From contig NZ_JAJSEE010000004.1 in assembly GCF_023555375.1 (NCBI RefSeq), positions 124,001 to 188,000 of the forward strand: a stretch of 64,000 bases of DNA, written 5' to 3'. Source of the DNA: Guyparkeria hydrothermalis (GTDB lineage: Bacteria; Pseudomonadota; Gammaproteobacteria; Halothiobacillales; Halothiobacillaceae). The translations under genes were made by a program, and so were the position numbers. Positions 38,553 to 55,631 of this stretch are shown piece after piece (position 1 is the first letter of the stretch; every line of letters begins with the position of its first letter). Under the pieces are notes generated by a model. It searched no databases, had not been told where the DNA came from, and saw only the letters and a list, made by a program, of their open reading frames with translations.

Positions 38553-39050
38553 TCAATCCAGCTTGTCGAGAATCTCGTCGACCCGTTCCGGGGTGAGATT
38601 CTCGTAGTAGACGTGATCGACCTGCATCATCGGCCCGCCGCCGCAGGCCGCGAGGCATTCCTCTTCCTTCTTCAGCAGGATTCGGCCATCCGGCGTCGAC
38701 TCGCCGGTCTTGATGCCCAGCTTCTTCTCGCAATGCTCGACGATCTCGTCGGAACCCATCAGCGAGCAGGCAATGTTGGTGCAGACCGAGACGTGATGAC
38801 GGCCACAGGGCTTGGTCTCGATCATGGAGTAGAACGACGCCACCTCGTAGACCGAGATCGGCTCCATCTCGAGGTATTCGGCCACGGCATCCATCAACTC
38901 GACGGTGACGTGCCCGTCATTCTGGTGTTGCACGATCCGCAGGGCAGCCAGCGAGGCCGACTGCTTCTGGTCCTCGGGGTAACGAGCGAGCCAGCCGTCG
39001 ATCTCCTCGCGGCTGTGATCGGTCAGCAGGTGGAGTTTGCTCTCGGTCAT
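38553..39050 (-). CDS. nuoE: NADH-quinone oxidoreductase subunit E
   Basis: 165 residues, thioredoxin-like [2Fe-2S] subunit (N1a). Cluster ligands are C-T-N-I-A-C and C-L-A-A-C in the order C-x4-C ... C-x3-C. The N-terminal helical part and [10 protein letters not shown] are typical. Its start overlaps the nuoD stop by one base (TGATG). Confidence 0.97.
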   Translation of the reverse strand: MTESKLHLLTDHSREEIDGWLARYPEDQKQSASLAALRIVQHQNDGHVTVELMDAVAEYLEMEPISVYEVASFYSMIETKPCGRHHVSVCTNIACSLMGSDEIVEHCEKKLGIKTGESTPDGRILLKKEEECLAACGGGPMMQVDHVYYENLTPERVDEILDKLD

Positions 39051-40303
39051 CAGCGGTCGACCTCTCCGAATACGATGTCCTGGGTACCGATGATCGCCAC
39101 GACGTCGGCCAGCATGTGGCCGCGCGACATCTCGTCGAGACCCGACAGGTGCGCAAAGCCAGCCGCACGGATCTTGACGCGGTACGGCTTGTTGGACCCG
39201 TCGGAGACGAGATAAATGCCGAACTCGCCCTTCGGGTGCTCAATCGCGGAATACGCTTCGCCCTTGGGCAGAGTGTAACCCTCGGTGAACAGCTTGAAGT
39301 GATGGATCAGGGACTCCATGTCCGCCTTGAGTTCCTCGCGGCGCGGCGGAACGATCTTGTGGTCATCGGCCATGACCGGACCCGGGTTCTTGCGCAACCA
39401 ATCGATGCACTGACGGATGATGCGATTGGATTGCCGCATCTCTTCGACACGCACCAGGTATCGGTCGTAGCAGTCGCCGTTCACACCGACCGGAATGTCG
39501 AAGTCGAGCTGGTCGTAGACCGCGTACGGCTGGTGCTTGCGCAGATCCCATTCGATGCCCGAGCCGCGCAGCATCGGACCGGTGAACCCCATCTGCAGCG
39601 CACGCTCCTTGGAGACGACGCCGATGTCGACCGTACGCTGCTTCCAGATGCGGTTATCGGTGAGCAGGGTCTCGTACTCGTCGACGTACTTCGGGAAACG
39701 CTCGGTAAAGTCCTCGAGGAAGTCGAGCAGCGAGCCCTGACGCGGCTCGTTCATGCGCTTGACTTCGCGCTCGCTGTGCCACTTCGAGGCCTGGTACTTG
39801 GGCATCGAGTCCGGCAGGTCGCGCGCGACGCCGCCCGGGCGGTAGTAGGTCGCGTGCAGGCGCGCCCCGGAGACCGCCTCGTAGCAGTCCATCAGGTCCT
39901 CGCGCTCGCGGAAGGCGTACAGGAAGACCGCCATCGCGCCGATGTCGAGCGCGTGTGCGCCCAGCCACAGCAGGTGGTTCAGGATGCGGGTGATCTCGTC
40001 GAACATCACCCGGATGTACTGGGCACGCTCGGGGATCTCGAGGTCCAGCAGCTGCTCGATGGCGCGCACGTAGGCGTGTTCGTTGCACATCATCGAGACG
40101 TAGTCGAGCCGGTCCATGTAACCGATCGACTGGTTATAGGGCTTGTTCTCGGCGAGTTTTTCGGTGGCACGGTGCAGCAGGCCGATATGCGGGTCGGCAC
40201 GAACGACCGTTTCGCCGTCCATCTCGAGCACCAAACGCAGCACGCCGTGGGCCGACGGGTGCTGGGGGCCGAAGTTCAGGGTGTAGTTGGCGATTTCCGG
40301 CAT
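39050..40303 (-). CDS. nuoD: NADH-quinone oxidoreductase subunit D
   Basis: 417 residues, 49-kDa subunit related to [NiFe] hydrogenase large subunits; it shapes the quinone site. Landmarks are [38 protein letters not shown] and the C-terminal [11 protein letters not shown]-type segment ([15 protein letters not shown]) and [18 protein letters not shown]. It is a separate gene from nuoC, three bases downstream of it. Confidence 0.98.
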   Translation of the reverse strand: MPEIANYTLNFGPQHPSAHGVLRLVLEMDGETVVRADPHIGLLHRATEKLAENKPYNQSIGYMDRLDYVSMMCNEHAYVRAIEQLLDLEIPERAQYIRVMFDEITRILNHLLWLGAHALDIGAMAVFLYAFREREDLMDCYEAVSGARLHATYYRPGGVARDLPDSMPKYQASKWHSEREVKRMNEPRQGSLLDFLEDFTERFPKYVDEYETLLTDNRIWKQRTVDIGVVSKERALQMGFTGPMLRGSGIEWDLRKHQPYAVYDQLDFDIPVGVNGDCYDRYLVRVEEMRQSNRIIRQCIDWLRKNPGPVMADDHKIVPPRREELKADMESLIHHFKLFTEGYTLPKGEAYSAIEHPKGEFGIYLVSDGSNKPYRVKIRAAGFAHLSGLDEMSRGHMLADVVAIIGTQDIVFGEVDR

Positions 40304-40306
40304 CTA

Positions 40307-41002
40307 TCAGCCCTCGTCGAGGTCAATGTAGCGGCTGTCATCACGGCGTACCTTCGGTACCAGCACCCGAGGCTCGATCGACACCGGTTCGTACACGACG
40401 CGCTGTTTCTCGTCGTCGTAACGCACCTCGACATGCCCGATCAGCGGGAAATCCTTGCGGAACGGGTGGCCGACGAAACCGTAGTCCGTCAGGATGCGAC
40501 GCAGGTCCGGGTGGCCGTCAAACAGGATGCCGAACAGGTCGAACGCCTCGCGCTCGAACCAGTTCACACCCGCCCACACGGCCACGACCGACGGCACCGC
40601 CGGTGCTTGATCGTCCGGGCAGTAGATCCGCACCCGCAGACGCCAGTTGTGCGTATAGGAGAGCAGGTGAGCGACGACCGCGAAGCGCGGACGGCCGAGA
40701 TCGACGTCGTCGGGATCGTCACCGAATTTGAGCCAGCCGCTGGTGTTCGGCTCCACACCCCGGCTGTAGCCGGTGTACGAAACGGTCTCTTCACCAGCCC
40801 ACTCGTCGCGACCGTACTCCAGGTAGTCGACGCCACAGATATCGACACACTGCTCGAAGCGCGTCGCCTCGCTTTTCTCGAGACGCTCCGCGACTTCACG
40901 CCAATGCTTGGCCTCGACCTGGATGGTCAATTCGCCACGGTCGATGGTCTGATCGACGATGTACTCGCCGATGGTCTCCTTGAGGGCCGTTTGCAGGTTC
41001 AT
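40307..41002 (-). CDS. nuoC: NADH-quinone oxidoreductase subunit C
   Basis: 231 residues, 30-kDa subunit. Conserved parts are YNWRLRV-like [47 protein letters not shown] and [16 protein letters not shown]. The C-terminal tail ([16 protein letters not shown]) is as in proteobacterial homologues. It begins 33 bases after nuoB. Confidence 0.97.
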   Translation of the reverse strand: MNLQTALKETIGEYIVDQTIDRGELTIQVEAKHWREVAERLEKSEATRFEQCVDICGVDYLEYGRDEWAGEETVSYTGYSRGVEPNTSGWLKFGDDPDDVDLGRPRFAVVAHLLSYTHNWRLRVRIYCPDDQAPAVPSVVAVWAGVNWFEREAFDLFGILFDGHPDLRRILTDYGFVGHPFRKDFPLIGHVEVRYDDEKQRVVYEPVSIEPRVLVPKVRRDDSRYIDLDEG

Positions 41003-41035
41003 GGATGAGACTACCCCTGGGCTTGCCGGTACCGG

Positions 41036-41515
41036 TCAGGCACGCGCGATGGTGTTGGTACGACGGATCTTGTTCTGCAGCTGGATGATCCCGTATAGCA
41101 GCGCCTCCGCCGTGGGCGGACAGCCGGGCACGTAGATATCCACCGGCACGATGCGGTCACAACCGCGCACCACCGAATAGGAATAGTGATAGTAACCGCC
41201 GCCGTTGGCGCAGGACCCCATCGAGATCACCCAGCGCGGCTCGGCCATCTGGTCGTATACCTTGCGCAGGGCCGGCGCCATCTTGTTGACCAGCGTACCG
41301 GCCACGATCATGACGTCCGACTGACGCGGACTGGGACGGAACACCACCCCGAAGCGGTCGAGGTCATAGCGCGCCGCACCGGCGTGCATCATCTCGACGG
41401 CGCAGCAGGCCAGACCGAACGTCATCGGCCACAGCGAACCGGTGCGCGCCCAGTTGATCAGCTTGTCGGCCGAGGTGGTGACAAAGCCCTTCTCCAGAAC
41501 GCCTTCTACTCCCAT
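41036..41515 (-). CDS. nuoB: NADH-quinone oxidoreductase subunit B
   Basis: 159 residues, carries cluster N2, which hands electrons to quinone. The cluster ligands are in [31 protein letters not shown] and [18 protein letters not shown] 41515 with AAGGGG upstream is chosen; it overlaps the end of nuoA by 10 bases. A GTG seven codons earlier is the alternative. Confidence 0.97.
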   Translation of the reverse strand: MGVEGVLEKGFVTTSADKLINWARTGSLWPMTFGLACCAVEMMHAGAARYDLDRFGVVFRPSPRQSDVMIVAGTLVNKMAPALRKVYDQMAEPRWVISMGSCANGGGYYHYSYSVVRGCDRIVPVDIYVPGCPPTAEALLYGIIQLQNKIRRTNTIARA

Positions 41516-41862
41516 TCCAGCGCCCCCTTCTTCCACTCGTAAATGAAGCCGATCACGAGCACGCCCAGAAAGATGGCCATGGCCGCGAGCCCGAAGCCGC
41601 CGATGTCCTCGAGCGCGACGGCCCAGGGGAACAGGAAGGCGATCTCCAGGTCGAAGATGATGAACAGGATGGCGACCAGGTAGTAGCGGATGTCGAACTT
41701 CATGCGCGCGTCTTCAAAAGGCGCGAAACCGCACTCGTACGCATCCAGCTTGGCCGCATCCGGCCGATTGGGTGCCAGCACCTGGCCGACGACCAGGAGA
41801 CCCAGGGAGAACAGGGTGGCCACACCGAAGAAGATCAGGATGGGAATGTAGCCTTCAAGCAT
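41506..41862 (-). CDS. nuoA: NADH-quinone oxidoreductase subunit A
   Basis: 118 residues, three helices; YECGF-type motif [43 protein letters not shown] holds the conserved Cys of the switch loop and acidic residues. First gene of the 14-subunit operon, 136 bases after the tRNA-Leu gene. No clear promoter was found in that gap, so read-through from tpiA-secG-tRNA is possible. Confidence 0.97.
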   Translation of the reverse strand: MLEGYIPILIFFGVATLFSLGLLVVGQVLAPNRPDAAKLDAYECGFAPFEDARMKFDIRYYLVAILFIIFDLEIAFLFPWAVALEDIGGFGLAAMAIFLGVLVIGFIYEWKKGALEWE

Positions 41863-41880
41863 CTGACACCCTCTTGCTCG

Positions 41881-41913
41881 AAACCCGGCCGGGTCGATCC
41901 CGACCGGTTTTTT
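41881..41913 (+). terminator. Terminator-like hairpin facing away from nuoA
   Basis: CCGGCCGGG - TCGAT - CCCGACCGG (41885-41907, one mismatch) is followed on the plus strand by TTTTTT. In this direction it would stop plus-strand transcripts leaving nuoA antisense, not the tRNA-nuo transcript; on the minus strand only three T residues follow. Confidence 0.6.
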
Positions 41914-41998
41914 CTGCGCGTTCGACTGCCTTGCGCGCGCCGGGAGAAATCACCACGGCAACGTACAAGAATAACGAATCGAACCGGAAAAGTGTGTT

Positions 41999-42083
41999 TG
42001 GTGCGGACGGTGGGACTCGAACCCACACGGCTTTCGCCACTACCCCCTCAAGATAGCGTGTCTACCAGTTCCACCACGTCCGC
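41999..42083 (-). tRNA. tRNA-Leu (anticodon GAG)
   Basis: 85 bases including an encoded CCA end. Acceptor GCGGACG pairs with CGTCCGC; the anticodon stem CTATC/GGTAG encloses TTGAGGG, giving anticodon GAG; a long variable arm (class II tRNA) follows, then T-arm GTGGG-TTCGAGT-CCCAC and discriminator A. It reads CUC/CUU leucine codons. The tpiA-secG-tRNA-Leu-nuo order is common in gammaproteobacteria. Confidence 0.97.
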
Positions 42084-42094
42084 TTTGGTTGTCA

Positions 42095-42138
42095 CCGGAT
42101 CATCGCTTGATCCGGCCGCAACGGCGATTGCTCGCCGT
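42095..42138. other. Two tandem stem-loops between secG and tRNA-Leu
   Basis: Perfect hairpins CCGGATCA-TCGCT-TGATCCGG (42095-42115) and ACGGCGA-TTGC-TCGCCGT (42121-42138). The second begins at the secG stop. Neither is followed by a T-run in the minus direction, so they look more like RNA-stabilising or processing structures than terminators. Confidence 0.5.
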
Positions 42139-42557
42139 TACTGTCCGGGCACGTCCGACGGCGATTGGGTGCTGCCGTCTTCCTGCCCAGAGGGTGCCGC
42201 CGAGTTCGAGGATGGGACGTCGGTCGGCGTGCCTGCCGGCTTGTCGGACGGGGTGCGTCCGTCTTGCTCTGGCGCGTTCCCGCTCTCGGAAACGGGTGCA
42301 GAATCTACCACGCTCGAGGGCTCCTGGGAAGTGTTAATCACGTAGGCAAGCAACAAACTCGTGCCGAAAAAGGCCACGACCATCCAGCCGGTGACCTTCT
42401 GCAGGGTGTTTGCCGGCCCACGGGCCCCGTGAACGGTGCCAGACGCGCCCGAACCGAAGGCGGCGCCGGCATCCGCGCCCTTGCCATGCTGGATGAGCAC
42501 CAGCCCGATCAGGGCCAGCCCCAGCAGCACGTGGATGATGATTACGAATGTGGTCAT
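42138..42557 (-). CDS. secG: Preprotein translocase subunit SecG
   Basis: 139 residues. Two helices (about 2-20 and 57-75) flank the conserved loop VLIQHGKGADAGAAFGSGASGTVHGARG. SecG assists SecYEG-SecA export. The C-terminal ~60 residues are a Ser/Pro/Asp-rich hydrophilic tail, typical in length for this protein in gammaproteobacteria but low in complexity. Its start overlaps the tpiA stop (TAATG). Confidence 0.95.
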   Translation of the reverse strand: MTTFVIIIHVLLGLALIGLVLIQHGKGADAGAAFGSGASGTVHGARGPANTLQKVTGWMVVAFFGTSLLLAYVINTSQEPSSVVDSAPVSESGNAPEQDGRTPSDKPAGTPTDVPSSNSAAPSGQEDGSTQSPSDVPGQ

Positions 42558-43324
42558 TAGTTACCTACCGTGTCCGCCGCGGCGCGGCAGATTCCCAGAA
42601 AATCCTCGGCCTTGAGCGATGCCCCGCCGATCAGGCCGCCGTCGATGTCCGGCTGCGCGAGCAGGTCCGCGGCGTTGCCGGGCTTCATCGATCCGCCGTA
42701 CTGAATACGTACCGATTGGGCGATGCCCGCGTCGTGATCGGCCAACTGACCGCGGATGAACGCGTGCACGGCCTGGGCCTGCTCCGGGGAGGCCGTCCGG
42801 CCCGTGCCGATTGCCCAGACCGGCTCGTAGGCGATCACGATGCGATCGAAGGCCTGGATACCGTTGCCGCTGATCACGGCCGCCAGCTGACGACGCACCA
42901 CCGCTTCGGTCTCGTCGGCCTCGCGCTCCTCGAGCGTCTCGCCGACGCACAGGATCGGGGTGAGTCCCGCGGCGAGTGCGGCCTTGACCTTCTCGCTGAC
43001 GATCTCGTCGGTCTCGCCATACATGGCACGACGCTCGGAGTGACCCAAGATCACGTAGCGGGCACCGACGTCGGCGAGCATCGGCGCGGCCACCTCGCCG
43101 GTGAACGCCCCATTCTCGTGCTCGGAACAGTTCTGTGCGCCGACGTCCAGCGCGGTCGATTCCGCGAGCCGGGCGACCTGCGGCAGATAGACGAACGGGG
43201 GGCAGACGGCCACGTCGATGCCCTCGAGCGCCGGCATGCCGTCGAGCACGCCCAGCACCAGCGATTCGTTGTCGGCCAATGCGCCGTTGAGCTTCCAGTT
43301 TCCTGCGACGATCGGTTTACGCAT
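42557..43324 (-). CDS. tpiA: Triosephosphate isomerase
   Basis: 255 residues. It interconverts dihydroxyacetone phosphate and glyceraldehyde-3-phosphate. Active-site lysine is in VAGNWKLNG (residue 11), histidine in ILGHSERR (about 95) and the general base Glu in [11 protein letters not shown] (about 167); the phosphate-binding [15 protein letters not shown] and GGLIGGASL are also present. ATG 43324 gives the standard length; the frame continues upstream but without homology. A 161-base gap precedes it, so its own promoter is likely. Confidence 0.97.
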   Translation of the reverse strand: MRKPIVAGNWKLNGALADNESLVLGVLDGMPALEGIDVAVCPPFVYLPQVARLAESTALDVGAQNCSEHENGAFTGEVAAPMLADVGARYVILGHSERRAMYGETDEIVSEKVKAALAAGLTPILCVGETLEEREADETEAVVRRQLAAVISGNGIQAFDRIVIAYEPVWAIGTGRTASPEQAQAVHAFIRGQLADHDAGIAQSVRIQYGGSMKPGNAADLLAQPDIDGGLIGGASLKAEDFLGICRAAADTVGN

Positions 43325-43485
43325 CCGATGGTTCCACTTGAAATGTTCGAGAGCTAGATTCGAGAGTTCGGTTATCGAAATCGTATCGATATCGATTGCC
43401 CCGGGACACAGCGACGCGAGTTGCGTACCCCGCCCCCGGAAACGGGCGACAAGCCTACTTGGCCGCCCCCCATAAATCAATCCGC

Positions 43486-43980
43486 CTACGGGTGGCGAGC
43501 GAGCATCGCGACCGCCTCGGCGGCGATCCCCTCGCCCCGCCCGGTAAAGCCGAGTTTCTCTGAGGTGGTCGCCTTGACGTTGACCTGAGCCACCGTCCAG
43601 CCGGCCGCCGCCGCGATGGCCTCGCGCATCGGTCCGATCCAGGGTGCGAGCGTCGGCGCCTGGGCGATCACGGTGGCATCCACGTTGACGAGCTGCCACC
43701 CCTGCTCACCGAGCAACCCGACCACGCGCCGCAGCAAATCGCGACTGTCCGCCCCCTCCCAGGTCGGATCGGTATCGGGGAAGTGCCGGCCGATGTCGCC
43801 CAGCGCCGCGGCGCCCAGCAGGGCATCGCAGATCGCGTGCAGCAGCACGTCGCCGTCCGAGTGCGCGCGAAAGCCACGATCGAACGGGATCCGGCAGCCA
43901 CCGATCCAGAGGTGATCCCCCGGCTCGAAGGCGTGCACGTCGAAGCCGTGCCCAATCCGCAACGCAAACGGGTCAGTCAT
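43486..43980 (-). CDS. ispF: 2-C-methyl-D-erythritol 2,4-cyclodiphosphate synthase
   Basis: 164 residues, MEP isoprenoid pathway. The metal-binding motif is GHGFDVHAF, followed by [33 protein letters not shown] and the C-terminal [23 protein letters not shown]. It overlaps the ispD end by eight bases (start ATG 43980), the usual ispD-ispF pair. Confidence 0.97.
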   Translation of the reverse strand: MTDPFALRIGHGFDVHAFEPGDHLWIGGCRIPFDRGFRAHSDGDVLLHAICDALLGAAALGDIGRHFPDTDPTWEGADSRDLLRRVVGLLGEQGWQLVNVDATVIAQAPTLAPWIGPMREAIAAAAGWTVAQVNVKATTSEKLGFTGRGEGIAAEAVAMLARHP

Positions 43981-44767
43981 CCAGCACTCCCTGTCGCCGG
44001 AGGATCGCGCGGGCGATGCCGAGATCCTCCGGGTGCGTGATCTTGAGGTTGTCGGTGGCGCTGTCCACGACCCTTGGGGCCAGGCCCAGCCGTTCGACCG
44101 CGGATGCCTCGTCGGTGATCTCCGCCCCCGCGACCAGCCCCTGCTCGATCGCCTCGAGCAGCACCCCGACCGGGAACATCTGCGGCGTGAGCGCGTGGCG
44201 CAGGGTACGGCGATCGACCGTCCCGGTGACCCGCCCGTCGGCATCGACACGCTTGATGGTGTCGCGCACCGGCGCCGTCAGCAGGGCGCCGTCCGGGTAG
44301 CGTGCGGCGTCGAGCAGCCGCTCGAGGTCGCCGCGCAACACGCAAGGCCGCGCGGCATCGTGCACCATCACCCACTCGCCCAGGCCATCGGTCAGGCCGT
44401 CGCCCTGCCCCGGCGACAGGCCTGCCCAGCGATCACGGAAGACGGCCAAGCCGTTGCGTACGCTCAACGCCCGGCTCGCCCCCCCGTCGACACGGTGGAT
44501 GGGCACGCCGACCACGTCGGACGACGGCATCAGGTCCTCGGGCAGCGATTCACTGGTGACCAACACCACGCCGGCCAGCCCCGGCAGCCCGGCAAATCGT
44601 GACAGGGTGATCTCGAGCACCGGTCGCCCGCCCAGTCTCAGGTACTGCTTGGGCGTCTCCCCCCCCATGCGGCGACCAAAACCGGCGGCCGGCACCAGCA
44701 GCCACCAGCGCCCTGCCTCGCTCGGGCTGACCGCCGCCGGCGGCAGCGGCGCGGCCGCAGCGCTCAT
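43973..44767 (-). CDS. ispD: 2-C-methyl-D-erythritol 4-phosphate cytidylyltransferase
   Basis: 264 residues, slightly longer than the usual 230 because of an Ala/Pro-rich N-terminus. It makes CDP-methylerythritol in the MEP pathway. Landmarks are [42 protein letters not shown], and [31 protein letters not shown]. Follows ftsB by 95 bases, matching the common ftsB-ispD-ispF order. Confidence 0.96.
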   Translation of the reverse strand: MSAAAAPLPPAAVSPSEAGRWWLLVPAAGFGRRMGGETPKQYLRLGGRPVLEITLSRFAGLPGLAGVVLVTSESLPEDLMPSSDVVGVPIHRVDGGASRALSVRNGLAVFRDRWAGLSPGQGDGLTDGLGEWVMVHDAARPCVLRGDLERLLDAARYPDGALLTAPVRDTIKRVDADGRVTGTVDRRTLRHALTPQMFPVGVLLEAIEQGLVAGAEITDEASAVERLGLAPRVVDSATDNLKITHPEDLGIARAILRRQGVLDD

Positions 44768-44862
44768 CGCGCCCCCGTGCCGGGCGTCTTGACGGCAGCT
44801 GAGGAGAATGAGAAAAGCAACGGGCTCATGCGGGCAGCGGGTACGAGAGAGTCACACATGAC

Positions 44863-45204
44863 TCAGTCGGCGATGGCCGGATGGGTCACGCGTGCCGGAT
44901 CGACCGCAGGCGGCGTGATGGTATCGGGGCGCACGGCCTCGACCACCTGATAGAAGTGCTCGTTCTCTCGGACCAGGCCGAGGGTCAACCGGGCCTGCGC
45001 TTCGACCGCGTCGACCCCTTCGCGCAGGCTGTCGACCTCGGCCACCAGGGTCTCGTTGCGCCGCTCGAGACGCGTCTGCTCGGCCTGCAAGACGGCAAGA
45101 CGCTCCTGCTTGGCATTCACCTCACCCACGGACGCCTCGCTGAACCAGACCCGCCATTGCAGGCCGGCCACCATCAACACGAGGATGACGGTCAGCAGGC
45201 GCAC
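44863..45204 (-). CDS. ftsB: Cell division protein FtsB
   Basis: 113 residues, bitopic membrane protein of the divisome subcomplex FtsQBL. A short cytoplasmic tip, a membrane helix (about 3-20) and a coiled coil (residues about 27-70, NAKQERLAVLQAEQTRLERRNETL) are followed by LGLVRENEHFYQVV. The start is GTG at 45204. It precedes ispD and follows eno, as is common. Confidence 0.93.
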   Translation of the reverse strand: MRLLTVILVLMVAGLQWRVWFSEASVGEVNAKQERLAVLQAEQTRLERRNETLVAEVDSLREGVDAVEAQARLTLGLVRENEHFYQVVEAVRPDTITPPAVDPARVTHPAIAD

Positions 45205-45325
45205 AGGAAGCTCGGCGAGTCCGTCGACGGCACCGCATACACCACAATCCGGCAGGATTCGCGTTGTGGCATCGATGATGTCAGGAGCATGGAGTCAGTG
45301 CGTCCCGAAGGCCTGGACCGAGACC

Positions 45326-46669
<1,344 letters not shown>

Positions 46670-46698
46670 TCAACAATTATCTTGTGGCAACGGCCGGT

Positions 46699-49367
<2,669 letters not shown>

Positions 49368-49454
49368 TCAGCCCCGCGCCCGCCGGGATGGCGAAATCGG
49401 CCGAGTAATGCGACCATACGGATGTTTGATTCCCATGACAGCCGGCACCAGTCC

Positions 49455-49907
49455 ATGACCCAATCTTCCGACCCGGTCCAGCAACGCGAAGACGAAATCA
49501 CCCGCCTGGTTTTCGACGTCTCCAGGCTGTGGCGCGTGCAGGTCAATGAAACCCTGAGCGAGTTCGACCTGACCGCCTCGGCCTGGGCCGTGTTGCGCAT
49601 CCTGCGCGACGAGGGCGAGGGACGCACGCAGAAGGAACTGGCCGGTGAGCTGGCCATCGAAGGCCCTACCCTGGTCAAGCTGCTCGACGGGCTGGAAAAG
49701 GGCAACTGGATCGAGCGGCGCATCTCGGAGGTCGATCGGCGCGCCAAGACCATTTGGCTCCGGCCCGAGGCGCACGCGCGCATCGAGGCCGCCGACAAGG
49801 CGCTCGCCCGTTTCCGCCACAAGGTGCTCGGCGAGCTGACCGACGAGGAAAAGCGCGATTACATGACCTTGAGCCGCAAGGTCCGCGACCTGCTCAAGAG
49901 CCTGTAA
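49455..49907 (+). CDS. MarR/SlyA family transcriptional regulator
   Basis: 150 residues, winged-helix regulator. Helices and wing are visible in LTASAWAVLRILRDEGEGRTQKELAGELAIEGPTLVKLLDGLEKGNWIERRISEVDRRAKTIWL, where the DRR-K of the wing contacts DNA. A C-terminal helix ends at LLKSL. Target genes are unknown. ATG 49455 is chosen by family length; an in-frame ATG at 49422 is possible. It is divergent from pyrG. Confidence 0.88.
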   Translation: MTQSSDPVQQREDEITRLVFDVSRLWRVQVNETLSEFDLTASAWAVLRILRDEGEGRTQKELAGELAIEGPTLVKLLDGLEKGNWIERRISEVDRRAKTIWLRPEAHARIEAADKALARFRHKVLGELTDEEKRDYMTLSRKVRDLLKSL

Positions 49908-50019
49908 TCCGGATTATCCAGGCCGTGGCCGACGGGCGAGGATGGCGGCGAAACCCGGCTAACGCCGGAATCACCGCCCCGCCCGCGCCACCGGCAAGCC
50001 GACGTTTGACGAGGCCCGA

Positions 50020-50580
50020 ATGCCACGCAAGTTCTTTCGTCGCCTGACACCCAGCCGCCACCGGATCGTCAACCAGCCGTTCCTGCGGCCGGTGGCCCAG
50101 TTCCTCGGCGACCCCAACCTCTGGCACCTCAACCGCCGCTCGGTCTCCGGCGGGGTCGCCCTCGGCCTGTTCCTCGCCTTCATCCCCCTGCCCGGCCAGA
50201 TGCTGATCGCCGCGGTCGGCGCCATCGCCATGCGCGTCAACATCGCGTTGGCCGTGGCCCTGGTCTGGACGACCAACCCCCTGACCATCCCGCCCCTGCT
50301 CTGGCTCGCCTACCAGGTGGGCGCGTTGCTGACTGGCGCCTCGCTCGATCCGCCCACCGGCGAACAGGGGGCCATGAGCATCGGCTACGCGATGAGCCAG
50401 CTCCCCGTTATCTGGCTGCCGCTCGGCGTGGGGCTGGTCACCCTGTCCTTCGTCAGTGCCCTGATCGGCTTTGCCACCATTCGCCTGCTGTGGCGACTCA
50501 ATATCGCCGCCCACAAGCGCCGCCGGCAGGCCCAGCGTCGCCAACGGCTGCGACAGGCCCGCTCGAACCAGCGCCACTGA
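50020..50580 (+). CDS. DUF2062 domain membrane protein
   Basis: 186 residues. N-terminal basic segment, then a glycine-rich helix (VSGGVALGLFLAFIPLPGQ, about residues 42-60), PLTIPPLLWLAYQVGALL and a C-terminal helix (about 128-155) followed by an Arg/Gln-rich tail (RRRQAQRRQRLRQARSNQR). DUF2062 proteins occur alone or fused to glycosyltransferases; their function is not known. It lies between the marR gene and metH on the same strand. Confidence 0.85.
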   Translation: MPRKFFRRLTPSRHRIVNQPFLRPVAQFLGDPNLWHLNRRSVSGGVALGLFLAFIPLPGQMLIAAVGAIAMRVNIALAVALVWTTNPLTIPPLLWLAYQVGALLTGASLDPPTGEQGAMSIGYAMSQLPVIWLPLGVGLVTLSFVSALIGFATIRLLWRLNIAAHKRRRQAQRRQRLRQARSNQRH

Positions 50581-50660
50581 CTCTCCGCATTGGCCTCGGG
50601 CCCCGCCCCCGCCTGCCCGAATGGCGTTATACTGCGGCGCTTTAAACGCCACTCACCCAT

Positions 50661-50695
50661 CGTCCGGCGCCCGGCCTTAGTCGGCCCGCCGGACG
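50661..50695 (+). promoter_or_regulatory. Strong hairpin in the metH 5' leader
   Basis: CGTCCGGCG (50661-50669) pairs with CGCCGGACG (50687-50695), with an inner GGCC-TTAGTC-GGCC. It ends 21 bases before the metH start and no T-run follows, so it is not a terminator; it may affect translation or decay. A TATACT -10-like box at 50628-50633 upstream lacks a clear -35 partner. Confidence 0.4.
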
Positions 50696-50716
50696 GTCCA
50701 GGACGCCGCGTCGCCC

Positions 50717-54412
<3,696 letters not shown>

Positions 54413-54799
54413 CCGTCTCGCAGGCCGCCACGGGCCGCGAATGCTCGCGGGAGTTGAGTTATCCCGCTAGCAGGCCGAGAATGGCGAGGGAAACTTTGCA
54501 CGAATGGCATACCGCTCTGCGCGCCTTGAGCCGGGCAGATGCAAGGCGGCCGTCCGACGCGGAAGGGTGATTCCCTTTCCGAGGACGGCAACACAGCAGA
54601 TGTCCGGCTCAAGGCGCGCCCTGCGGGGCCTGTCGAGCCGCCCGTGCTCGGCGTTGCGCCGTCTTGGCGTGGCCACCGGCACGCCGGCGACGACGTGCCT
54701 TGATCACGAACGGCTCGACAGGCCAGAGCGGCATGGCATTCGTGCAAAGTTTCCCTAACGCGAGACGGCCGACACACCCTCGACCCGCATCGGCATCCA
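54413..54799. repeat. Gene-free stretch holding a 268-bp nested palindromic element
   Basis: No supported gene. An outer inverted repeat (54488-54519 and 54724-54755, 32 bases, 30 matching) begins GGGAAACTTTGCACGAATG and its mirror ends CATTCGTGCAAAGTTTCCC. Inside are two independent hairpins: a 16-base perfect stem GCGCGCCTTGAGCCGG (54519-54534) with CCGGCTCAAGGCGCGC (54604-54619), and a 14-base perfect stem GGCCTGTCGAGCCG (54627-54640) with CGGCTCGACAGGCC (54711-54724). The first contains a further GCCGTCC/GGACGGC pair (54549-54555 / 54583-54589). The layout is a three-way-junction palindrome, MITE-like. No flanking target duplication was evident. Confidence 0.8.
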
Positions 54800-55579
54800 A
54801 TGGATCGGAACGCACCTCTGAAAATCTACGAGCAACCGCTGAATGAACGGATCCGGGCCTGCCTGAGGCTCGACCACCTGTTCGCGCGCATCGACCATCA
54901 CCTGACGAGCAACTCGCGAGACGACACGCTCTGTACGGTGCTCCTGCTGCTCGAGGCGGCCGATGTGCTCTCGCGCATCGACATCAAGCGCGAACTGATC
55001 AAGGAACTCGAGCGCCAGCAGGCCCGGCTGATGAACGTGCCGGACTCGCCCGGCGTCGACCGCGACAAGCTCAACGCCCTGCTTGACCAGCAGAACGGCC
55101 TGATCAAGGCCCTGCACGGCTACCACGCCCAGCCCGGCGCGCACCTGAAGAACCACGAGCTGCTCAACGCCGTGCGTCAGCGCGCCTCGATCCCCGGCGC
55201 GCTGTGCGAGTTCGACATCCCCGGCCTGCACTACTGGCTGGGCCTGCCGGAACACGAGCGCCGCGAGGACATCGACACCTGGCTCGAGCCCTTCGCCGAC
55301 ATACGCCAGGCCAACGAGCTGGTGATCAGCCTGATCCGCAACAGCGTCGACACCATGTCCGTGGTCGCCGACGAGGGATTCCTGCAGCAGAGCATCGAGA
55401 GCGCGACGCCCTACCAGCTGCTGCGCGTGATGATCGACGAGGACACCGATTCGTACCCCGAAATCAGCGCCGGCAAGCACCGCTTCACCGTGCGCTTCAT
55501 GACGCTGGACCGGGAGAACGGCCACCCCCGACAGGTCCACGAGGACATCGAATTCCGACTGGCCCTCTGCCGCCTGTGA
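54800..55579 (+). CDS. zapD: Cell division protein ZapD
   Basis: 259 residues, ZapD (DUF1342) family. ZapD bundles FtsZ filaments and stabilises the Z ring. Conserved parts are YEQPLNERIRACLRLDHLF at the N-terminus, LLLLEAADVLSRIDIKRELIKELERQ, and the beta-rich C-terminus with ALCEFDIPGLHYWL and KHRFTVRFM. In many gammaproteobacteria zapD is next to coaE and yacG; here it precedes minC, 52 bases away, placing a Z-ring promoter with Z-ring inhibitors. Confidence 0.93.
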   Translation: MDRNAPLKIYEQPLNERIRACLRLDHLFARIDHHLTSNSRDDTLCTVLLLLEAADVLSRIDIKRELIKELERQQARLMNVPDSPGVDRDKLNALLDQQNGLIKALHGYHAQPGAHLKNHELLNAVRQRASIPGALCEFDIPGLHYWLGLPEHERREDIDTWLEPFADIRQANELVISLIRNSVDTMSVVADEGFLQQSIESATPYQLLRVMIDEDTDSYPEISAGKHRFTVRFMTLDRENGHPRQVHEDIEFRLALCRL

Positions 55580-55631
55580 CGGGGCGAGGACCGGTTAGCC
55601 AACCACCGTCAGGACGAGAACGACACCCTTC

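Noticed and set aside
50581-50716. SAH or cobalamin riboswitch upstream of metH
   Set aside because: Neither the SAH-motif core nor a B12-box could be found; only a simple hairpin is seen.
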